In this document: in pieces, positions 1 through 7,908 of the stretch
How positions within the stretch are numbered: the stretch's first letter is position 1
Layout: the number at the start of each line of letters is the position of its first letter
Assembly (NCBI RefSeq): GCF_030345095.1
Contig: NZ_CP128360.1
Coordinates: 1,426,001-1,490,000 of the forward strand
Direction of reading: 5' to 3'
From: Solwaraspora sp. WMMA2056
GTDB taxonomy: Bacteria; Actinomycetota; Actinomycetes; Mycobacteriales; Micromonosporaceae
Length of the DNA stretch: 64,000 nucleotides
Notes under the pieces: generated by a model
Databases searched by the model: none
Seen by the model: the letters and a program-made list of their open reading frames with translations, nothing else
What the model was told of the DNA's origin: nothing
Position numbers and translations under genes: made by a program

Positions 1-1
1 G

Positions 2-484
2 TTCCTGATGATGGTGATCATCGGTGTCGGGCTGGGACTGTCGATGCAGTCGCTGGTGCTCGCCGTACAGAACGCGATCCCGCTGCGGGACCTGGGGGCC
101 GGTACCTCGGCGGTGACCTTCTTCCGGTCGTTGGGCGGCTCGTTCGGCGTGGCGATCCTGGGCGCGGTGCTCAACGCCCGGTTGACCGGGGAGCTGGCCG
201 ACCGGATGCCGGGCGCGGTCGCCCAGCTGCCGCCGGAGCAGGCGGCGTCGGTGGCCGCTGCCGGCGGCACCGAGATCTCGATCGACCAGCCGTCGGCGAT
301 CCTGGCGCTGCCCGACCCGGTCCGGGAGGCCATCCAGTACGCCTTCGTCGAGTCGCTGCACACCGTGTTCCTGGTGACCGGGCTGGTCGGGCTGGTCGCG
401 GTGCTGATCACCCTGGTGCTGCCGGACCGGGAGCTGCGCGGCGAGCTGGAGGAGTCGACGACCCCCGCCGACCTGGCCGGCTGA
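2..484 (+). CDS. MFS drug exporter, DHA2 (EmrB/QacA) family, C-terminal part only
   Basis: The first 160 residues visible are the tail of a 14-TM drug:proton antiporter; the start lies outside the window. Hydrophobic segments are seen near the beginning (rich in V, I, G, L), in the stretch containing GGSFGVAILGAVLNARL, and at the end (FLVTGLVGLVAVLITLVLP). A long loop lies before the final helix and a short charged cytoplasmic tail follows it, as in EmrB/QacA-type proteins. The motif TSAVTFFRSLGGSFG is typical of the C-terminal half of this family. It converges on the Nudix gene with one base between stop codons and no visible terminator. Substrate cannot be told from this fragment. Confidence 0.85.
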   Translation, partial: FLMMVIIGVGLGLSMQSLVLAVQNAIPLRDLGAGTSAVTFFRSLGGSFGVAILGAVLNARLTGELADRMPGAVAQLPPEQAASVAAAGGTEISIDQPSAILALPDPVREAIQYAFVESLHTVFLVTGLVGLVAVLITLVLPDRELRGELEESTTPADLAG

Positions 485-485
485 C

Positions 486-980
486 CTACTTGAGGACGAG
501 CTGGCCGGAGTGTTCGAAGGCGGCCAGGTCGGTCAGGGTCTCGCCGACGGTGCCGGCCAGCGGCGTCGGCAGCGCGTCGGGGTCGAAGAAGCCGGCGTCG
601 GTGGTCTCGTCGGTGCTGGTCAACAGCTCGCCGCTGAAACCGTCGACCCGGAAGCAGGTCACGAAGAGCTGGTACGTGTCGCCGAACATGTTGGTGAAGG
701 TGTAGTCGACGCCGGTGTGCATGGCGAACGGGGTCACGCCGGCTGCCCGCAGCCCGGTCTCCTCGAAGACCTCGCGGGCGGCGCAGCCGGCGATCGACTC
801 ACCGAGCTCCATCGCACCGGCCGGCAGCGCCCACAGCCCGTTGTCGGAGCGCTGGATCAGCAGGACCCGGTCGTGGGCGTCGCGGACCACGCAGCGGGCG
901 CCGACGAACATCAACGTACGGTCGCCGGCCAACGCCCGCAGCTGACCGAGGTACGACTCGGTCCAGGAGATACTCGTCAC
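486..980 (-). CDS. Nudix hydrolase
   Basis: A 164-residue protein predicted to hydrolyse a nucleoside diphosphate linked to some other moiety, in the cytoplasm. A full Nudix box is present at residues 55-77: G55-x5-E61-x7-REVFEE-x-GL, with the metal-binding glutamates E73 and E74 in place. The single compact domain of about 150 residues matches the general Nudix/ADP-ribose-pyrophosphatase size, but no specificity motif could be recognised. The ATG start is followed by an open frame to a TGA one base from the stop of the converging exporter gene. It appears monocistronic. Confidence 0.9.
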   Translation of the reverse strand: MTSISWTESYLGQLRALAGDRTLMFVGARCVVRDAHDRVLLIQRSDNGLWALPAGAMELGESIAGCAAREVFEETGLRAAGVTPFAMHTGVDYTFTNMFGDTYQLFVTCFRVDGFSGELLTSTDETTDAGFFDPDALPTPLAGTVGETLTDLAAFEHSGQLVLK

Positions 981-1026
981 CGGTTCACCTTAGGCGGCGC
1001 GGGCCCACCTCTGCCGTCGCGCGGCC

Positions 1027-1079
1027 GAACCTGGCGGACACGTACTGCGGTGGACCGGAACCTGGCGGACACGTACTGC
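1027..1079. repeat. 22-bp direct repeat, two copies 31 bp apart
   Basis: GAACCTGGCGGACACGTACT followed by GC occurs exactly at 1027-1048 and again at 1058-1079. It lies in the intergenic space upstream of the Nudix gene and just before the 34-bp palindrome. Function unknown. Confidence 0.9.
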
Positions 1080-1090
1080 CGTAGACCAGT

Positions 1091-1124
1091 ATTCCTGTGA
1101 GGAATAATTATTCCTCACAGGAAT
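1091..1124. repeat. 34-bp perfect palindrome built of ATTCC/GGAAT units
   Basis: Each arm is ATTCCTGTGAGGAAT and the centre is AATT, so the whole is perfectly self-complementary. Each arm is itself a small inverted repeat (ATTCC-5 nt-GGAAT). A sister element with arms ATTCCTGTGTGGAAT lies at 49450-49483. It is AT-rich in a GC-rich genome. It could be a dispersed palindromic repeat, a protein-binding site or a transcript hairpin. Confidence 0.9.
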
Positions 1125-1150
1125 ATCCGCTGAACGCGTACCTGTCTGCC

Positions 1151-1203
1151 GGACGGTGACCGTCCGTGACGTCACAGCCCCTGACGTCACAGCCCTGACG
1201 TCA
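1151..1203. promoter_or_regulatory. Cluster of dyads: one GGACGGT palindrome and three TGACGTCA boxes
   Basis: GGACGGTGACCGTCC (1151-1165) is a perfect dyad. TGACGTCA follows at 1167-1174, 1182-1189 and 1196-1203, spaced about 14-15 bp apart. They lie downstream of the stop of the ABC permease (minus strand) and far upstream of the Nudix start, so they could be binding sites or a folded 3' transcript end. No regulator can be assigned. Confidence 0.55.
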
Positions 1204-1233
1204 CCGGGCGGTCCGTCGGCCGCGCGGCCCGCT

Positions 1234-1980
1234 TCAGTGGCCGGTACGGGACCGGAACAGCCAGCCGGCGGCGAGCATCGACGCGGCGGCGATCCCCGCG
1301 CACCAGGCCAGCGCCGGCCCCACGCTGTCCCCGACCGGCTGGTCCAGCAGCAGCCCACGCAGGGTTTCGATGACCGGGGTGGCGGGTTGGTGTTCGGCGA
1401 AGCCGTGCAGCCAGCTCGGCATGGTGTCGATCGGGACGAAGGCGCTGCTCGGGTAGGGCAGGAACAGCACGAAGAAGGTGAAGCCGCTGGCTGCCTCGGC
1501 GGACCTGGCGAGCAGCCCGACGGCCGCGGACAGCCAGGAGAGGGCGACGATGAAGGCGAGCAGTACGCCGCCGGCGGCGACCCACTGCACCGGTCCGGCG
1601 CTCGGCCGGAAACCGATCAGGTAGGCCACGGCGAGCACCAGGCCGGCGGAGGCGAGGTTGCGGGCGCTGCTGGCGGTGACGTGGCCGGCGAGGATCGCCG
1701 CGCCGGCCACGTCCATCGACCGGAACCGGTCGATGACCCCTTCGGCCATGTCGCTGGCCACCGCCACGGCGGTCATCGACGCGCCGTACGCGGCGCAGAG
1801 CAGGATCACGCCCGGCACGACGTAGGTGACGTACCGGGTGCCGGTCTGGATCGCGCCGCCGAACAGGTAGACGAACAGCAGCATCAGCATGACCGGCAGC
1901 ATCAGGGCGGTGATCAGCCCGTCGACGTTGCGCAGGCTGATCCGCAGACTGCGCCGGGACATCACGGCGACGTCAGACAT
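1234..1980 (-). CDS. ABC-2 type exporter permease (DrrB-like)
   Basis: A 248-residue membrane subunit of an ABC exporter. It begins MSDVAVMSRRSLR, then has about six hydrophobic helices, starting with a long one around residues 22-42 (ITALMLPVMLMLLFVYLF) and ending with a helix before a basic tail. The central PSSAFVPIDTMPSWLHGF stretch fits the ABC-2 signature seen in daunorubicin (DrrB) and related drug/lipid exporters. The ATG at 1980 is chosen because it overlaps the ATPase stop by 8 bp, a standard translationally coupled arrangement; an upstream extension exists only as read-through of the other frame. Substrate is unknown. Confidence 0.88.
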   Translation of the reverse strand: MSDVAVMSRRSLRISLRNVDGLITALMLPVMLMLLFVYLFGGAIQTGTRYVTYVVPGVILLCAAYGASMTAVAVASDMAEGVIDRFRSMDVAGAAILAGHVTASSARNLASAGLVLAVAYLIGFRPSAGPVQWVAAGGVLLAFIVALSWLSAAVGLLARSAEAASGFTFFVLFLPYPSSAFVPIDTMPSWLHGFAEHQPATPVIETLRGLLLDQPVGDSVGPALAWCAGIAAASMLAAGWLFRSRTGH

Positions 1981-2916
1981 GGGCGGGCTCGCTTCCGGTG
2001 AGGGTGAGGAAGACGTCGTCGAGGCTGGCGGCGTGTACGGCGAAGCGGGCGACGACGTCGCGGCCGGGGTCGAGGTCGTCGAGCAGCGCCCGGACGTGTC
2101 CGGCGCTGCCATCGGTCGGCACGCTGACCAGCAGCCGGTCCGGGTCCACCGGCCCGGCCCGGTCGCCGGCCCGCAGGACGAGTTGCCCGAACGCGGCCCG
2201 GTCGGCGGCGGTCAGGTCGAGCCGCTGGCCGCCGACCCGCCGCTTCAGCTCGTCCGAGGTGCCCTCGGCGACGATCCGGCCGCCGTCCAGGACGCCGATC
2301 CGGTCGGCGAGCTGGTCGGCCTCCTCCAGGTACTGGGTGGTGAGCAGTACGGTGGCGCCGGCGGTGGCGAGTTCGCCGATCACCCGCCACAGGTCGGCGC
2401 GGCTGCGCGGGTCGAGGCCGGTGGTCGGCTCGTCGAGGAATATCACCGACGGTGACCCGACGAGTCCGGCGGCGAGGTCGAGCCGGCGCAGCATCCCGCC
2501 GGAGTAGGTGCCGACCCGGCGGTTGCCGGCGTCGACCAGGTCGAACCGGTCGATGAGTGCGGCGGCCCGGTGGCGGGCGTCGGTGCGGGACAGCCCGGCG
2601 AGGCGGCCCAGCATCCGCAGGTTCTCGACACCGGTCTGCAGGGTGTCGATGGCGGCGTGCTGCCCGGTGAGGCTGATGGTCCGCCGTACCGCCCGACGTT
2701 GCCGGACCACGTCGTGGCCGGCCACCCGGGCCTGGCCGCCGTCCGGGCGCAGCAGGGTGGCCAGGATCCGTACGGTCGTGGTCTTGCCGGCACCGTTCGG
2801 CCCGAGCAGGGCGTAGATGCTGCCGGCGGGTACGGCGAGGTCGACGCCGGTCAGCACCGGCTGTCTGCCGTACGCCTTGGTGAGGGCGGTCGTGCGCACC
2901 GCCATGTCGTCGGCCA
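1973..2916 (-). CDS. ABC exporter ATP-binding subunit (DrrA-like)
   Basis: A 314-residue ATPase that would power the adjacent permease. Walker A (GPNGAGKTT) is at residues 39-47, the ABC signature (YSGGM) at 138-142 and Walker B (VIFLDEP) at 158-164. The C-terminal ~80-residue extension is typical of DrrA-type drug resistance ATPases. The start at 2916 is preceded by GGGAG. It is divergent from a TetR gene with paired dyads between the two starts, so this exporter is probably repressed by that TetR and induced by its cargo or a mimic. Confidence 0.92.
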
Positions 2917-2946
2917 TGTCATGCTCCCGAGGTCCGGAGAGGTTCT

Positions 2947-2980
2947 GCGTATGGCATACGCTAATGCGTGCGTTATACGC
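2947..2980. promoter_or_regulatory. Paired operator dyads between the exporter and TetR genes
   Basis: GCGTATGGCATACGC (2947-2961) is a perfect 7-1-7 dyad. A second, imperfect copy (GCGTGCGTTATACGC) lies at 2966-2980, so the two centres are 19 bp apart. They sit between the divergent starts at 2916 and 3051, as expected for a TetR-family operator that controls both genes. Confidence 0.75.
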
Positions 2981-3050
2981 AGTCAACCGGACGTGTCCTG
3001 TGGACAAAGGTGTGGAAAACCTGTGGGTACCTGTGGAAGGTGGCGGACTG

Positions 3051-3788
3051 ATGACGGACACTCCGACCGGCCTGCCGGCGAGCATCGAGGTCGCCTGGGG
3101 TCTGCGGGACCGTGCGCAGAAGGGGCCCCGACCGGCGTTGACGTTGGCCCGGGTGGTGGCCGCCGGGGTCGCGGTGGCGCGTGCCGAGGGCATCGGCGCG
3201 GTGTCGATGAGCCGGGTCGCCAAGGAGCTCGGCGCGGCCACGATGTCGCTCTACCGCTACGTGTCGGCAAAGCACGAGTTGGTCGACCTGATGGTGGACG
3301 CCGTCTACGGTGATCCGCCGCCGATCGCGCCGGACGAGGACTGGCGGTCCGGCCTGGACCGCTGGGCCTGGGCGGTCGTGGAGATCTACCAGCGGGATCC
3401 GTGGACCGTGCAGGTCCCGGTGAGTGGCCCGCCGATCACGCCGAACGCGGTGGCCTGGGCGGACAACGCGCTCCAGCGGCTCGCCGGCACCGGCCTGGAG
3501 CCGGGAGAGAAACTCGCCGTGGTCCTGCTGGTCGCCAACCTGGTGCGGGGCGAGATGATCCTGGCGTTGCAGCTGGCCGAGGTCTCCCGGGGCCCCGCCG
3601 CCGGCAACATGGTCGACTATGGCGGCCGGTTGTCCCGCCTGATCGACGAGCGTCGGTTCCCGGCGATGAGCGAGGTCGTCGCGAGCGGGGTCTTCGACGG
3701 GCCGGGCGGCGAACACGACGAACTGCGGTTCGCCCTCGACCGCGTCCTGGACGGCATCGAGGTGCTGATCCACTCCCGTACCAGCTGA
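3051..3788 (+). CDS. TetR-family repressor (TetR_C class)
   Basis: A 245-residue regulator. The N-terminal helix-turn-helix lies around residues 48-76, including MSRVAKELGAATMSLYRYV, which is typical of the TetR/AcrR DNA-binding domain. The rest is an all-helical ligand pocket like the TetR_C family. It is transcribed divergently from the DrrAB-like exporter, with paired dyads in between, so it is the likely repressor of that pump. The ATG at 3051 has a GAAGG just upstream. The open frame extends further upstream with a GTG at about 3030, but that start would lie very close to the operators. Confidence 0.88.
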   Translation: MTDTPTGLPASIEVAWGLRDRAQKGPRPALTLARVVAAGVAVARAEGIGAVSMSRVAKELGAATMSLYRYVSAKHELVDLMVDAVYGDPPPIAPDEDWRSGLDRWAWAVVEIYQRDPWTVQVPVSGPPITPNAVAWADNALQRLAGTGLEPGEKLAVVLLVANLVRGEMILALQLAEVSRGPAAGNMVDYGGRLSRLIDERRFPAMSEVVASGVFDGPGGEHDELRFALDRVLDGIEVLIHSRTS

Positions 3789-3801
3789 GGTCTGCTACTC
3801 T

Positions 3802-3831
3802 TTCACGTGTAAGAATGTTCTGACACGTGAA
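3802..3831. promoter_or_regulatory. Operator: 9-bp inverted repeat upstream of the ArsR-type gene
   Basis: TTCACGTGT (3802-3810) and ACACGTGAA (3823-3831) are perfect inverted arms separated by 12 bp. The right arm ends 8 bp before the ATG at 3840 and overlaps the ribosome-binding region (AAGGAG), which suggests autoregulation by the downstream winged-helix repressor. Confidence 0.75.
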
Positions 3832-3839
3832 GGAGAGCG

Positions 3840-4193
3840 ATGACATCGGCAGCGCCCTCCGGCGACGACCTGGTCGAGAAGCTGGCGGCGCTGGCCCACC
3901 CGCTACGGCTGCGGATCATCGGTCGGCTCGCCGCCGGCCGTGACTACGTCAGCCATCTCTCCCGGGAGATCGGCATCAGCCGGCCGCTGCTGCACATGCA
4001 CCTGCAGCGGCTGGAGGCCGCCGGCCTGATCGTCGGCAGCCTCGAGCTCTCCGCCGACGGCAAGGCGATGAAGTACTACGAGGTCGTCGACGTCGACCTG
4101 CGGTTGACGCCGACGACCCTGGCCGCAGCCGCGGCGACCCTCACCGAACCGGACCCGTCCGCACCGGGTCCCGCGCGCAAGGAGAAATCCTGA
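3840..4193 (+). CDS. ArsR-like winged-helix regulator
   Basis: A 117-residue DNA-binding protein. LAALAHPLRLRIIGRLA is the classic opening helix of ArsR/HTH_20 regulators. It is followed by the recognition helix region REIGISRPLLHMHLQRLEAAGL and a beta wing. No metal-binding cysteines are visible, so it is not a metal sensor of the ArsR/SmtB type. It heads a tight three-gene operon: the stop overlaps the next ATG (TGATG), and that gene overlaps the third by four bases. A palindrome sits just before its start, so it probably represses its own operon. Confidence 0.85.
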   Translation: MTSAAPSGDDLVEKLAALAHPLRLRIIGRLAAGRDYVSHLSREIGISRPLLHMHLQRLEAAGLIVGSLELSADGKAMKYYEVVDVDLRLTPTTLAAAAATLTEPDPSAPGPARKEKS

Positions 4194-4486
4194 TGTACGT
4201 CCACGCGGCGCAGGCCGCCGAACCCACCACCTGGCCGGGCACCATTCTCGTCCTCGGGGTGCTCGCCCTCGGGGTCGTGCTGATCATCGCGGTCATGGCC
4301 ACCCTGCACGAGTTCCGCAAGACCCGGGTCCTGGCCGGACAGGAGGAGACGATGCGCCAACTCGTCCAGCGCTACGAGCAGCTCGCCGCGAACTCCCTCG
4401 ACGCCCAGCAGCGGGTGGCCGCCGACCTGGCCGAGCTGCGCTCCCGGACCAACACCATCGAGCAGATCCTGCGGACCGTCGAATGA
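4193..4486 (+). CDS. Small membrane protein with coiled-coil tail
   Basis: 97 residues with no recognised function. One transmembrane helix is predicted at about residues 17-38 (TILVLGVLALGVVLIIAVMA). A charged, Leu/Gln/Glu-rich C-terminal region follows that looks like a coiled coil. It is translationally coupled to the ArsR-like gene on one side and to the MDR reductase on the other. Similar small membrane proteins commonly accompany this regulator type in actinomycetes. It may be a membrane partner or sensor, but that is inference only. Confidence 0.7.
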   Translation: MYVHAAQAAEPTTWPGTILVLGVLALGVVLIIAVMATLHEFRKTRVLAGQEETMRQLVQRYEQLAANSLDAQQRVAADLAELRSRTNTIEQILRTVE

Positions 4487-5499
4487 GCACCGGGAGCAGC
4501 ACCGAGGGCACGGACCAGCTTGCCGCCACGATGCGGGCTCTCACCCAGGACCGCTACGGGTCCGCCGAGGTGCTGTCCGTGCGACAGCTGCCGCGTCCGT
4601 CGATCACCGACTCCGAGCTGCTGGTACGGGTCCGGGCCGCCTCGATCAATGATGCCGACCTGCGGCTGATGACCGGTGAGCCGTACATCGGTCGACTGGC
4701 TCTGGGCCTGACCCGCCCGAAGTCGGCGGTCCGTGGTCGCGACGTCGCCGGGGAGGTGGTCGCGGTCGGCGCGGCGGTGACCGATTTCCGCCCCGGTGAC
4801 GCCGTGTACGCCGAGATCGAGACCGGCAGCTTCGCCGAGTACGCCGCCGTACCCGCCGGTCGGGCCTGGCACCGGCCGGCCCACCTCACGGTCACGCAGG
4901 CGGCGACGGTGCCGTTGGCCGGGGTCACCGCCTGGCAGGGGTTGCACCGGCACGGCCGGCTCCAGCCCGGTCAACGGGTGCTGGTCAACGGTGCCTCCGG
5001 CGGTGTGGGCACGTTCGCCGTACTGTTGGCGACGGCGCTCGGCGCCGAGGTGACAGGCGTCTGCCGGACCCGCAACGTGGAGCTGGTGCGCGGGCTCGGC
5101 GCATCCGACGTGATCGACTACACCCGGCAGGACTTCACCCGCTCCGGCCGGCAGTGGGACCTGATCCTCGACGTGGCCGGCCGGCACCGGTTGGCAGACT
5201 GTCGTCGGGCGTTGACCCCGCGCGGGACATTGATCCTGTGCAGCGGGGCGGGCGGGCGGTGGCTCGGTCCGCTGCCCCGGCTGGCGCGCGCCGTTGCCTG
5301 GTCGCCGTTCGTCGGCCAGCGTCTGGCGGGCTACCTGGCGATGGCGGACCAGCGGTCGCTGCGTGAGGTCACCGAGCTGATCGAGGCCCACCGGATCGTG
5401 CCGCCGGTGGAGCGGACGTTTCCCCTGGCTGACGCCGCCGAGGCGATGCGGGTCTTCGCCACCGAGCATCCCCGCTCGAAGTACGTCATCGAGATGTGA
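4483..5499 (+). CDS. Zinc-independent MDR oxidoreductase (quinone-reductase-like)
   Basis: A 338-residue NAD(P)-dependent medium-chain dehydrogenase/reductase. The N-terminal GroES-like domain is followed by a Rossmann fold with the nucleotide motif NGASGGVGTFA near residues 168-178. The cysteines that bind structural and catalytic zinc in alcohol dehydrogenases are absent, which places it near the NADPH:quinone reductase/zeta-crystallin branch. The ATG overlaps the stop of the small membrane protein gene (ATGA), so it is the last gene of the ArsR operon. A role in reductive detoxification of electrophiles or quinones is plausible but not shown. Confidence 0.87.
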   Translation: MSTGSSTEGTDQLAATMRALTQDRYGSAEVLSVRQLPRPSITDSELLVRVRAASINDADLRLMTGEPYIGRLALGLTRPKSAVRGRDVAGEVVAVGAAVTDFRPGDAVYAEIETGSFAEYAAVPAGRAWHRPAHLTVTQAATVPLAGVTAWQGLHRHGRLQPGQRVLVNGASGGVGTFAVLLATALGAEVTGVCRTRNVELVRGLGASDVIDYTRQDFTRSGRQWDLILDVAGRHRLADCRRALTPRGTLILCSGAGGRWLGPLPRLARAVAWSPFVGQRLAGYLAMADQRSLREVTELIEAHRIVPPVERTFPLADAAEAMRVFATEHPRSKYVIEM

Positions 5500-5600
5500 C
5501 TCGCGGCGCGTCGACGTCGGCAGCCACCGCCGACGATGCGGGAGACTGGTCGACGACGACACCCGGCAGGTGGGTCGTCGGCCGAGCTGGAGGTGGTGGC

Positions 5601-6443
5601 GTGCGGTCACGTCGGATGGTCCCGCTGGCGGTGCTCCCCGCGCTGCTGGTCGCCGGGCTGCTGGTCGCCGGATGCGCGGCGACGTCCGATCCGGCGGCGG
5701 CACCGGCCGTCCGCGACGCGGCCCCGGAGTCGGTGTCGGAGTCCGTGGAGCCCCTGCGGGTCGAGGTGCTGGAGCGGTATCCGCACGACCCGGCGGCCTT
5801 CACCCAGGGGCTGGAGCTGCACGACGGCGACCTCTACGAGGGCACCGGCCAGTACGGCGAGTCCGAGCTGCGGGTCGTCGACCTCGACACCGGTGAGGTA
5901 CGTCGGTCGGTCGACCTGCCGGTGGGTGACTTCGGTGAGGGCATCACGGTGGCAGGCTCGCGGGTCTGGCAGATCACCTGGCGGGAGGGGGTCGCCTACG
6001 AGCGGGATCCGGTGACCCTGGCCGAGCGGCGTCGGGTCGACTACGCCGGTGAGGGGTGGGGTATCTGCCACGACACCGCCGCCGACCGGCTGATCATGAG
6101 CGACGGCACCGACAAGCTGACCTTCCGGGATCCGGCGAGCTTCGCCGAGACCGGGTCGGTGTCGGTGACCCGGGCCGGTACGCCGTTGACGCAGATCAAC
6201 GAGCTGGAGTGCGTCGACGGCGTGGTCTGGGCGAACGTCTGGCAGACCGACGAGATCGTCCGGATCGATCCGGGCTCCGGCGCGGTGACCGGGCAGGTGG
6301 ATGCCGCCGGTCTGCTCAGTGACGCCGAGCGGGCCGGTGCGGACGTGCTCAACGGCATCGCCGCCGTGCCCGACTCCGACGAGTTCCTCATCACCGGCAA
6401 GTACTGGCCGACGCTGCTGCGGGTCCGGTTCGTCGCCGGTTGA
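5601..6443 (+). CDS. Glutaminyl-peptide cyclotransferase, lipoprotein
   Basis: Predicted secreted lipoprotein (280 residues) that cyclises N-terminal glutamine to pyroglutamate. The family is the beta-propeller glutamine cyclotransferase type (PF05096). Evidence: FTQGLELHDGDLYEGTGQYG near the start of the mature protein, and later TQINELECVDGVVWANVWQ and DVLNGIA, which match conserved blocks of plant and bacterial enzymes. A lipobox (LLVAGC, lipidated Cys25) follows a basic N-terminus and hydrophobic core. The GTG at 5601 is preferred over the 5496 start because GGAGGT lies just upstream and it places the signal peptide at the N-terminus. Confidence 0.88.
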   Translation: MRSRRMVPLAVLPALLVAGLLVAGCAATSDPAAAPAVRDAAPESVSESVEPLRVEVLERYPHDPAAFTQGLELHDGDLYEGTGQYGESELRVVDLDTGEVRRSVDLPVGDFGEGITVAGSRVWQITWREGVAYERDPVTLAERRRVDYAGEGWGICHDTAADRLIMSDGTDKLTFRDPASFAETGSVSVTRAGTPLTQINELECVDGVVWANVWQTDEIVRIDPGSGAVTGQVDAAGLLSDAERAGADVLNGIAAVPDSDEFLITGKYWPTLLRVRFVAG

Positions 6444-6473
6444 CGCACCTGGGCTTCTCGGTGGAGCCGCCGG

Positions 6474-7088
6474 TCAGCGTGCTGGTGGCCCGGCGACGGC
6501 GCGCAGCGCGATGTCGACGGACGCCTGCAGTTGCTCGCGGCTGGCACCGGCCGCCGCCTGCACGGCGTGGCCCTCGCTGAGCGCCATCACGAACCGGGCC
6601 AACGCCCGGGCATCCACACCCTCGGGCAGGTCGCCGTCCTCGGCCGCGCGGGACAGCCGCTCCGCGACGGCGGCTTCGGTGGCGGCCCGGCCGGCGGCCA
6701 GCATCTCGGTGATCCGGGTGTTCTCCGGCGAGCAGCTCAGGCCACCCTGGACGGAGAAACAGCCGGCCGGGTGGCTGTCGGCGGTGAGGCCGTCGGCGCT
6801 GGCGCGCAGGAACGCTTCTATCGCGGCGTACGCGGTGGGCTGGTCGAGCGCGGTGCGCACGGTGGCCAGCTGAGCTTCCTGGTAGCGGGCGAGGGTGCGC
6901 TGGAACAGCTGCTCCTTGCTGCCGAACGCGGCGTACAGGCTCGGCCGGTTGATGCCCATCGCGGCGGTGAGGGTGCTCAGCGAGGCGCCTTCGTAGCCGT
7001 ACCGCCAGAACGCCTCCGTGGCCCGGTCGAGGACGGCTTCCTCGTCGAAGGCGCGCGGTCGGCCGGCGGGGTGCGTCCCAGTGCCCAT
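6474..7088 (-). CDS. TetR-family repressor
   Basis: A 204-residue TetR/AcrR regulator. The HTH (residues ~30-55) contains LTAAMGINRPSLYAAFGSK, and the C-terminal helical domain resembles that of repressors controlling SDR genes. It is divergent from an SDR gene. Three copies of the same palindrome (TACCGNTCGGTA type) lie between the two starts, which is strong contextual evidence that it represses itself and the SDR-reductase pair. Confidence 0.9.
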   Translation of the reverse strand: MGTGTHPAGRPRAFDEEAVLDRATEAFWRYGYEGASLSTLTAAMGINRPSLYAAFGSKEQLFQRTLARYQEAQLATVRTALDQPTAYAAIEAFLRASADGLTADSHPAGCFSVQGGLSCSPENTRITEMLAAGRAATEAAVAERLSRAAEDGDLPEGVDARALARFVMALSEGHAVQAAAGASREQLQASVDIALRAVAGPPAR

Positions 7089-7098
7089 GGCCCCACCC

Positions 7099-7177
7099 TA
7101 CCGCTCGGTACAGATCGTGACCGGGCTCACCAACCGATCGGTACAGAATATGCTACGGTTCCTCCCAACCGATCGGT
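7099..7177. promoter_or_regulatory. Three TetR operators
   Basis: TACCGCTCGGTA (7099-7110), ACCGATCGGT (7133-7142) and ACCGATCGGT (7168-7177) are short palindromes of one family. The last two are followed by the same ACA. All lie in the divergent space between the TetR gene and the SDR gene. Confidence 0.85.
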
Positions 7178-7221
7178 ACAAAAGTGGGGGCACCGGCCCC
7201 GCCGCCACTGGGAGGAGACGC

Positions 7222-7908
7222 ATGTCAGTCGCACTGGTCACCGGCGCCAACAAGGGTCTGGGCTTCGAGACCGCCCGGCAGCTTCTCGCGTTGGGCCACA
7301 CCGTCTACATCGGTGCCCGCGACGCCGAGCGGGGCCAGCAGGCCGCCGCGACGCTCGGCGCGCGGTTCGTCCAGCTCGACGTCACCGACGACGCATCGGT
7401 CCGCGAAGCCCTGGCGGTGGTCGCCACGGCCGAGGGCCGCCTCGACATTCTGGTGAACAACGCGGGCGTCCTCGGACTCGACGCCGCCGACGGGCCGGCG
7501 GCCCTGCGGGTGTTCGACACCAACGTGGTCGGAATCTACCGCGTCACCGAGGCGGCGCTGCCGCTGCTGCGCAAGTCTGAGAACGCCACGGTGGTCACGG
7601 TGTCGAGCAGCATGGGTTCCTTCTGGGCGGTGACCAATCCGCAGCGTCCGGAGTTCGGTATCCCGGCGGCGCTGTACGCGGCGTCCAAGGCGGCGGCCAC
7701 CATGCTCACCGTTCAGTACGCCAAGGCCGAGCCGGGCATCAGGTTCAACGCGGTCGAACCCGGCTTCACCGCCACCGACATGACGGCCGCCATGCCCGGC
7801 GGACGGCCGGCGGCGGACAGCGCCCGGGTCATCGTGCACTGGGCCACCCTCGACGCCGACGGTCCCACCGGGACCTTCCACGACGAGTCCGGTCCGTTGA
7901 GCTGGTGA
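7222..7908 (+). CDS. Short-chain dehydrogenase/reductase
   Basis: A 228-residue classical SDR. Cofactor motif TGANKGLG is at residues 7-14, NNAG in the middle, and the catalytic SSS...YAASK triad region follows. It most resembles carbonyl-reductase-like SDRs that use NADPH. The ATG at 7222 has a strong GGAGGAG ribosome-binding site and lies downstream of the last TetR operator. The start upstream at 7018 would run through the TetR gene and operators and is rejected. Its stop overlaps the next gene's GTG (GTGA), forming a two-gene operon. Confidence 0.92.
   Translation: MSVALVTGANKGLGFETARQLLALGHTVYIGARDAERGQQAAATLGARFVQLDVTDDASVREALAVVATAEGRLDILVNNAGVLGLDAADGPAALRVFDTNVVGIYRVTEAALPLLRKSENATVVTVSSSMGSFWAVTNPQRPEFGIPAALYAASKAAATMLTVQYAKAEPGIRFNAVEPGFTATDMTAAMPGGRPAADSARVIVHWATLDADGPTGTFHDESGPLSW

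Noticed and set aside
3030-3788. Longer TetR start upstream of 3051
   Set aside because: ATG 3051 has a better ribosome site and the longer form would crowd the operators.
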